From Streptomyces sp. 130 (GTDB taxonomy: Bacteria; Actinomycetota; Actinomycetes; Streptomycetales; Streptomycetaceae), in the NCBI RefSeq assembly GCF_007096885.1, contig NZ_VJNO01000047.1:1-44498 (forward strand): a stretch of DNA of 44,498 bases. The letters run 5' to 3'. Below are positions 41,807 through 44,498 of this stretch, piece by piece (position 1 is the stretch's first letter; each line of letters opens with the position of its first letter). A program made the translations under genes and the position numbers. The notes under the pieces are model-generated. The model was not told where the DNA came from. It saw only the letters and a program-made list of their open reading frames with translations, and made no database searches.

Positions 41807-42001
41807 GCGTTTGTCGATCTGTTCGAGCGCTTCGTCCTGTTCGAAGCTCGCCCGGTCCGCGTCCTCAAACCCCGCGGCGCCGGCTCCGGACGACCACCCG
41901 GCGCCAAGAACAGCCACCGGGCACTCCGCTACGACGTCGGCAAGACCGTCAAACGCCCCGAGACCCTCAAGGCCATCGGCAAGCCCGGAAGATCGCGGTA
42001 G
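41807..42001 (+). mobile_element. Transposase C-terminal remnant
   Basis: 65 codons read AFVDLFERFVLFEARPV, then GRPPGAKNSHRALRYDVGKT and a stop. This resembles the basic C-terminal tail of Streptomyces DDE transposases (the R-P-P-G-x-K-N and VGKT pattern). The catalytic domain is missing. I see no inverted repeats. Confidence 0.6.
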
Positions 42002-42015
42002 ATAAAGAACAAGCT

Positions 42016-42117
42016 CAGTAGAACCAGATGATGAGGCGGGCGTTGTCCGGGCTGTAGAGGTCAGCGAGAGTGCGCATGACCGTCCATACAGGTCCCCAGA
42101 TTCCCCGGTCCCCAGTG
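42016..42117 (-). other. Unassigned coding-like fragment
   Basis: On the minus strand the end of a frame reads GPVWTVMRTLADLYSPDN followed by a hydrophobic tail and stop. It looks protein-like but has no start and no recognised homologue; probably a gene remnant. Confidence 0.25.
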
Positions 42118-42340
42118 CGTCCGATATCACCGCTTCGGGTATGTCACCCTCGTGGGAGCATGGAGTCCGACGTTCTCCGCCCGCAGCAAGACCGTGTCGG
42201 TGAGGAGGCGTCTGGTCTACCTGTGGAAAGTGCCTCCGACGCTGGCGGGAAAACCTTTCAGGGTCTCTTTCTCGGCGCTGGAAGGCACTCCCCACTTCAT
42301 GGATCCTCACATCGGACAGCATGTCTCGTGAAGCGTGGGG

Positions 42341-42958
42341 TCAGGTAGGGATACAGAATCCGATCTCGGCCAGGACATCCCTGACGAGTTGCCTCAGGTA
42401 TTCCGGGCTGGGCGGATCACCGGGTTCTCCCTTGGGGCCACGGGGTCCCCTGGGGCCCTCGGCCCCTTCGGGACCGAGGTCACCCCTCGGGCCTTGCGGC
42501 CCCCTGGGGCCGGCCGGCCCTTCCTGGCCGTCGGCTCCCGGCAGTCCGTTGGCGCCCGCTTTCCCGTCCCTGCCGTCCCTGCCGGGCTGTCCTTCGCGGC
42601 CCGTGGCCCCGACGGGGCCTTCGGGGCCGGGCGGACCACTCTCACCCTCCGGTCCCGCCGGCCCCCTGATGCCAGGCAGCCCTTGCGGGCCGGGCGGGCC
42701 GTCCGGCCCCGGCGCCCCCGCCGGGCCCGCTGGCCCGGTCGCGCCGGCGGGTCCGGCAGGACCGGAGCAGCCCGTGAGGCCCCGCGTGCCCTGAGGACCC
42801 GGCGGCCCCTGAGGACCCGGCGGCCCCTGAGGACCCGCGGGTCCCTGCGCATCGCACGTCGGATCGGATGCCTCCATGACCGGGCGCCGGACATCTCCGG
42901 TCACGTTTTGCGCAGGTAATGATGATTCTGTCGGTGCGGGAGTAGATGCTGAGGTCAT
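42341..42958 (-). CDS. Collagen-like Gly-X-Y repeat protein
   Basis: A 205-residue protein: a polar head (about 1-35), about 50 near-perfect Gly-X-Y triplets rich in Pro (GPQGPPGPQ, GATGPAGPAGAPGPDGP), then a short capping tail (YLRQLVRDVLAEIGFCIPT). It should form a collagen-type triple helix, the tail acting as a trimerisation element. There is no signal peptide. One Cys precedes the repeats, one lies within and one is in the tail, so disulfide links are possible. ATG 42958 has GGAGG at ideal spacing; an upstream ATG at 43054 does not. Bacterial relatives coat spores or cells. Confidence 0.9.
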   Translation of the reverse strand: MTSASTPAPTESSLPAQNVTGDVRRPVMEASDPTCDAQGPAGPQGPPGPQGPPGPQGTRGLTGCSGPAGPAGATGPAGPAGAPGPDGPPGPQGLPGIRGPAGPEGESGPPGPEGPVGATGREGQPGRDGRDGKAGANGLPGADGQEGPAGPRGPQGPRGDLGPEGAEGPRGPRGPKGEPGDPPSPEYLRQLVRDVLAEIGFCIPT

Positions 42959-43105
42959 ATCGCCTCCAGGAGTTCTTCGCGCGCGTGCGATGCGCCGAGG
43001 GACACCGCCCTTCCGGGACAGTTGAACGGGAACCAGGAGCGAGTGCCTGTTCATTTACCACCGGAGCCTGAGATACGGCTGGGCCCACACTTTCTGTTCC
43101 CGCTT

Positions 43106-43135
43106 TGTATATTCCCTCATTGTTAATTGGTGTAA
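43106..43135 (-). promoter_or_regulatory. Candidate promoter of the collagen-like gene
   Basis: On the minus strand TTACAC (43135-43130), an 18-nt spacer and TATACA (43111-43106), in an unusually AT-rich patch. It would give a leader of about 140 nt before ATG 42958. Confidence 0.4.
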
Positions 43136-43471
43136 CCACACGCACGGGTGACGGAGAAATAGTATTTTGAGGCTTGAGCATTGAAGCGTAAGAATATCGG
43201 GGAGTGTTTCCGGGGTGTTCGCCGCGCCGAAGAGCTGAAAACTCGTAACACTATCTTGCCGGCAGCGGCCGGTGGAATGTGACGAACCAGACGTTCGTGA
43301 GGGTGCGAATACTGGCCTGTGGATCGTATTGAGGGGCTCTGATGGAGCCGTCGCTGCGACGGACGGAGCCCTCGCCAGACCTCCGGGCGGTGTCGGACTG
43401 GCCCCATCAGAACGCGGGTCGGGGCCCCGCCTCCGGTGACCAGGAGCAGCCGCACACCGGCCAGCTGCTCG
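43136..43471. other. AT-richer intergenic stretch, no gene seen
   Basis: Base composition is clearly lower in GC than the neighbours, suggesting DNA of other origin or decayed sequence. No frame with homology on either strand. Confidence 0.5.
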
Positions 43472-43651
43472 ACGGCTGCCGAACTTCACCGCGCCGGGAT
43501 CGGCCACCTGCTCGGCTTCCAGACGGAGATCGGCCACCGGCTCGGCAGCAGCTTCGTGCAGCGGGCCGACCTGGTGGTGCGGGCGCCCGAGGCTGGCGTG
43601 CCGGTGCTCCTGGTGGAGGTCGACCGCCGCACCGAGGACGCGCACGAACTG
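43472..43651 (+). pseudogene. Replication-relaxation-like C-terminal fragment
   Basis: Sixty codons read TAAELHRAGIGHLLGFQTEI, then RADLVVRAPEAGVPVLLVEV and DRRTEDAHEL. The A-D-(I/L)-V then VPxLxVEVD block is typical of the C-terminal domain of replication-relaxation proteins found on actinobacterial plasmids and chromosome arms. Both ends are missing; homology stops abruptly where the opposing helicase fragment begins. Confidence 0.55.
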
Positions 43652-43656
43652 CGGTG

Positions 43657-43962
43657 CGGGTCGTCTTCCAGTGAGCAGACCGCGACGGCGGGGCCGTGGT
43701 GGCCGGCCGCCCTCCATTCCCGCACGGTCTGCGTCAGCAGATCCAGGGTCGGCAGGAGGACCAGGACCCGCCCGTTGCGGGCCAGACGAAGCGCGGAGTG
43801 CGCGGCGATGAACGTCTTGCCCGTGCCGCACGCCGCCACCACCGTTGCCCTCAGCCCGGCCCGCGGGATCCTCTTCCCCGGCGGGATGTCAAGGCCGCGG
43901 ACGACAGCGTCAACGGCTTCGATCTGATGAGGTCGGAGCGTGAATTTCCCTGTACTCGGCAT
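43657..43962 (-). pseudogene. Truncated telomere-associated helicase (TtrA-like) N-terminus
   Basis: From ATG 43962 about 102 codons encode the start of a superfamily 2 helicase: LRPHQIEAVDAVVRGL, Walker A ACGTGKT (44-50), motif Ia RVLVLLPTLDLLTQTV and VCSLEDDP, where similarity ends. The frame runs on to 43486 without helicase character. Position (start 536 nt from the end) and direction (away from the telomere) match the terminal helicase-like genes known from Streptomyces telomeres. Confidence 0.75.
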
Positions 43963-44302
43963 AGCGGATCTCCGGAAACCCAGGGCGGTCCACCAGAGGT
44001 GGTGGCGACCGGTTCGGGATTCTACACAGTACATCAGAGACACATGATGTGACGGATACGCGGATGATGCACAGGTATCACCGTAACGTACCCCGGTTCA
44101 GCGGGGAGGGAAGTTCCGGACCTTCGTTCCGTGCGACAGGGGGTGTGAGCGGAATCGGATGGAACGCAGCGAAATCCGCACCCCGCCACTGAAGGCCGGC
44201 AACCGGGCCAGGGATGATGGGGTGTCACGACCCAGGGATGGCCGGTTTTTTTCGGGACACTACACAGGCCAGCAGTGATGCACCGTCACCGTGTAGCCAG
44301 CC
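43963..44302. other. Subtelomeric non-coding stretch
   Basis: No supported gene between the helicase start and the hairpin array. A run of eight T (44246-44252 region) and short AT-rich words are seen; nothing assignable. Confidence 0.5.
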
Positions 44303-44498
44303 GTTCCGGCGAAGCCGGAACCCGGCGGGGGAGCGAAGCGGACCCGCCCCGCTTCAGGGATGGAGCGAAGCGGAAGCCCGTGGATTGGAGCGAAGCGGAA
44401 ATCCGAAAGGCGCGAAGCGGCTTTCCAACGCTTCGTCCGAACCGCGAAGCGGTTCGTTTCGTTTTCCCATCGCGCAGCGATGGGGTACCCGCTCCGCG
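44303..44498. other. Linear-replicon telomere with hairpin array
   Basis: Consecutive hairpins with purine triloops: 44303-44321 (8-bp stem, GAA loop), 44325-44347 (5+2 bp with three purine mismatches, GAA), 44382-44404 (same mismatch pattern, GAA), 44405-44425 (8 bp with one G-G, GAA), 44438-44456 (8 bp, GAA), 44466-44484 (8 bp, GCA). The end, GGTACCCGCTCCGCG, is the complement of the Streptomyces archetypal telomere start CCCGCGGAGCGGGTACC less two terminal bases. In known telomeres these hairpins form on the 3' overhang and are recognised by Tap for Tpg-primed end patching. tap and tpg are not in the window. Confidence 0.88.

Noticed and set aside
42395..42850. CRISPR-like or satellite repeat
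   Set aside because: The periodicity is 9 nt and purely the Gly-X-Y coding pattern of the collagen-like gene; no spacers.

Overview
The window is high-GC actinobacterial DNA with Streptomyces-type codon use, GTG starts, GGAGG ribosome sites and 1-4 nt gene overlaps. Two things suggest it is a whole contig from the end of a linear Streptomyces replicon. The first 93 bases exactly duplicate 3241-3333 inside the same NRPS gene, a typical assembly break. The last ~200 bases (44303-44498) are a string of GAA/GCA-loop hairpins ending in a sequence that reads, on the minus strand, as a Streptomyces archetypal-type telomere. Whether the replicon is a chromosome or a linear plasmid cannot be told.

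Region 1 (1-29870) is the end of a nonribosomal-peptide gene cluster. It holds the last NRPS subunit (partial C, A, T, C, A, T, E, no thioesterase), an MbtH protein, a SyrP/KtzO-like Fe(II)/2-oxoglutarate hydroxylase, a SnoaL-like protein, a branched-chain aminotransferase, a YbaK-type deacylase, a PyrH-like tryptophan 5-halogenase with a flavin reductase, and an arginine-dihydrolase-like guanidine hydrolase. A second set supplies precursors: isopropylmalate synthase plus both isopropylmalate dehydratase subunits (probably leucine/ketoacid chain elongation) and trpC, trpD, trpE, trpG and a class II DAHP synthase (tryptophan supply). An ArsR-like and a MocR-type regulator, a cation/proton antiporter and an exported hydrolase/acyltransferase pair are also present. 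Together these fit a chlorinated cyclic peptide of the longicatenamycin/ulleungmycin kind (5-chloro-Trp, homoleucine-like residues, beta-hydroxylated acidic or amide residue). The compound assignment is inference.

Region 2 (29968-36439) has a DedA-like membrane protein and then a compact catabolic operon: GntR regulator, GalB-like hydratase (PIG-L family), GalC-like aldolase, GalD-like tautomerase, a type I extradiol dioxygenase, and an AAHS-type aromatic-acid transporter with its own promoter. It resembles a complete gallate-type pathway in which the usual LigB-type dioxygenase is replaced by a VOC-fold enzyme. The same 15-nt pattern lies at both promoters.

Region 3 (36682-44498) is decaying subtelomeric DNA: a 2[4Fe-4S] ferredoxin, a free-standing bL12 C-terminal domain, an isoprenyl diphosphate synthase that has lost its first Asp-rich motif, a second synthase with a frameshifted C-terminus, a PAP2-like membrane protein, a transposase remnant, a collagen-like Gly-X-Y protein, an abruptly truncated telomere-type helicase facing a replication-relaxation-like fragment, and the telomere.
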